Of a DNA stretch of 14,826 nt, positions 13,674 to 14,826 are shown piece by piece. The stretch's first letter is position 1; each line of letters begins with the position of its first letter. The notes beneath the pieces were generated by a model, which saw only the letters and a program-made list of their open reading frames with translations, was not told the origin of the DNA and did no database searches. The stretch comes from an uncultured Muribaculaceae bacterium. Its GTDB lineage: Bacteria > Bacteroidota > Bacteroidia > Bacteroidales > Muribaculaceae. The DNA is taken from assembly GCA_934663645.1 (NCBI GenBank), contig CAKUKR010000063.1:1-14826 (forward strand), in the 5' to 3' direction. The translations under genes and the position numbers were made by a program.

Positions 13674-14690
13674 TCATTTCATTGTCGGGTCGTTCTCGAT
13701 GAGCCATTCGGCTATCTGGATTGCATTGAGAGCAGCTCCCTTCTTTATTTGGTCGCCTACCGTCCACAGCGTCAGCGCATTGTCGCTGCACAAATCCTTA
13801 CGCAGCCGTCCCACGAACACCGGCTCACGCCCTATCGCGTCGAGAGGCATAGGATAGGAAGCGTCCTGCGGGTCGTCCATTACAACAACGCCAGGGGCAT
13901 GCTCAAGCGCGTGACGAGCCTTTGCCACCGATACCGGCGATGCAGTCTCAACCCATATAGCCTCGCTGTGCGCACGCATCACGGGGACACGCACACACGT
14001 CGCCGACACGTTGATGCGGCTGCTGTGGAGTATCTTGCGTGTCTCGTTGTGCATCTTCAGTTCCTCGTTGGTGTAGTCGCCCTCGCCGAACACGTCTATC
14101 TGCGGAATGACGTTGTAAGCCAGCTGCGAAGAAAACTTCTCCACCCTCACCGGCTCACCGGCGGCAATAGCGCGGTGCTGCTCCACCAGCTCGTCCATAG
14201 CCGCCGCGCCCGCCCCGGAAGCTGCCTGGTAGGTGGCCACACGGATATTGCGAATAGGCGACAGCTCATTGATTGGCGCAACAGCCATAAGCATTATTAT
14301 CGTCGAGCAGTTAGGGTTGCCTATTATGCGCTTGGGGCGCAACAGACTGTCAACGCCGTTAACCTCTGGCACTACAAGCGGTACCATCGGATCCATGCGG
14401 AACGCCGACGAATTGTCTATCATCAGCGTGCCATGGCGCGTTATGGTATCTGCATACTCGCGTGAAGTCGAACCGCCGGCAGAGACGAACGCTATCTGAG
14501 TGCCGCTGAAGTCCGATTCATGCGTCAGCTCCTCGACAGTGTATTCATTGCCACGGAAAGTGTACTTGCGACCTGCGCTGCGCTTCGAGCCGAACAGCCG
14601 CAGCCCGTCAACGGGGAAGTCGCGGTCTTCGAGTATGGCGAGGAACTCCTGCCCCACCGCGCCGCTTGCGCCTACAATAGCTATGTTCAT
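13674..14690 (-). CDS. asd: Aspartate-semialdehyde dehydrogenase
   Basis: 338 residues, the normal length. It catalyses NADPH-dependent reduction of L-aspartyl-4-phosphate to aspartate semialdehyde, the branch point to lysine/diaminopimelate, threonine and methionine, in the cytosol. Visible features: the dinucleotide loop GASGAVG (7-13), SAGGSTS (70-76), NSSAFR (93-98), the catalytic cysteine in GNPNCST (Cys128), the substrate site TYQAASGAG (153-161, with Gln155), EELK (209-212) and RAHSE with catalytic His241. All key residues are present. The start ATG 14690 gives the expected [11 protein letters not shown]-terminus. It follows fabD by 58 nt on the same strand. Upstream only a poor promoter match (TTG-N20-TAACGCAT) is seen, so it may share the fabD transcript. 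The 9-nt repeat hairpin lies just after its stop. Confidence 0.96.
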   Translation of the reverse strand: MNIAIVGASGAVGQEFLAILEDRDFPVDGLRLFGSKRSAGRKYTFRGNEYTVEELTHESDFSGTQIAFVSAGGSTSREYADTITRHGTLMIDNSSAFRMDPMVPLVVPEVNGVDSLLRPKRIIGNPNCSTIIMLMAVAPINELSPIRNIRVATYQAASGAGAAAMDELVEQHRAIAAGEPVRVEKFSSQLAYNVIPQIDVFGEGDYTNEELKMHNETRKILHSSRINVSATCVRVPVMRAHSEAIWVETASPVSVAKARHALEHAPGVVVMDDPQDASYPMPLDAIGREPVFVGRLRKDLCSDNALTLWTVGDQIKKGAALNAIQIAEWLIENDPTMK

Positions 14691-14748
14691 GGTTGACAGA
14701 GTGTTTATGCGTTAGTATCTGATGTTTTGAAAGGCAACGGCTGCCGTG

Positions 14749-14826
14749 TCACTGCTTGCCGCTGACAGCCACCTTGCGGTCTATCTTCAGAATAAGTCCC
14801 TGAAGCACCTTGCCCGGGCCCAGCTC
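14749..14826 (-). CDS. fabD: Malonyl-CoA:ACP transacylase, C-terminal end only
   Basis: Only the last 25 codons are inside the window; the gene enters from the right edge on the minus strand. They read ELGPGKVLQGLILKIDRKV followed by six residues and TGA. E-x-GPGKVL-x-GL is the conserved C-terminal segment of FabD, which loads malonyl groups onto acyl carrier protein for fatty-acid synthesis in the cytosol. The fragment is short, so the call rests on this one motif. It is followed by asd 58 nt downstream. Confidence 0.75.
   Translation of the reverse strand, partial: ELGPGKVLQGLILKIDRKVAVSGKQ

Noticed and set aside
13671..14465. 264-codon plus-strand frame opposite asd
   Set aside because: It is the shadow of the asd gene, whose catalytic residues are all intact on the minus strand.
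14707..14737. Promoter for asd (TTG-N20-TAACGCAT)
   Set aside because: Only the first half of the -7 box matches; too weak to list, and asd may be cotranscribed with fabD.

Overview
The window looks like a chromosomal segment from a GC-rich member of the Bacteroidota, most likely order Bacteroidales. A gut lineage such as Muribaculaceae would fit, but the family cannot be fixed from this sequence. Three things support the phylum: Bacteroidota-type promoters (four copies of the identical -7 octamer TAACTTTG, three of them with a TTG or TTTG element 19-20 bp upstream), the absence of clear Shine-Dalgarno sequences, and protein types typical of the group. Those proteins include a small TonB-dependent receptor paired with a secreted HMA protein, a TPR/PD40 protein, a short-form CstA, and an EtfBA-acyl-CoA dehydrogenase cluster. 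Coding density is high and no gap exceeds about 250 bp. I see no insertion sequence, CRISPR array, tRNA or rRNA.

Layout. (1) 1-2878, minus strand: a tight three-gene envelope operon encoding an outer-membrane beta-barrel protein, a TonB-dependent receptor and a secreted HMA (CxxC) metal-binding protein cut by the window edge. It has a well-formed promoter at 2938-2968 whose -33 box lies inside a palindrome. (2) 3000-4094, minus: a WecA/MraY-family polyprenyl-phosphate sugar-1-phosphate transferase that may be expressed from an almost leaderless mRNA. (3) 4264-7900, minus: etfB-etfA-acyl-CoA dehydrogenase, an electron-transfer operon closed by a good intrinsic terminator at 4193-4226. (4) 8153-13031, plus: a GT4 glycosyltransferase, a TPR/PD40 envelope protein, CstA and a PHP-family phosphoesterase. 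The last two overlap by ATGA. (5) 13033-14826, minus: a GNAT acetyltransferase, aspartate-semialdehyde dehydrogenase and the last codons of fabD. A 9-nt-periodic palindromic repeat separates the GNAT gene from asd.

How they work together. EtfB, EtfA and the dehydrogenase should form one acyl-CoA/electron-carrier module for fermentation or fatty/amino-acid catabolism. The barrel, receptor and HMA genes look like one outer-membrane metal (probably copper-type) handling unit. WecA-like and GT4 proteins are both glycan-assembly enzymes but sit in separate transcription units. Asd (lysine/threonine/methionine/diaminopimelate) and FabD (fatty acids) are housekeeping. Most of the window is ordinary core genome. 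The points most worth a second look are the metal operon with its promoter palindrome, the cstA-PHP coupling, the 9-nt repeat hairpin, and the start-codon/promoter overlaps.
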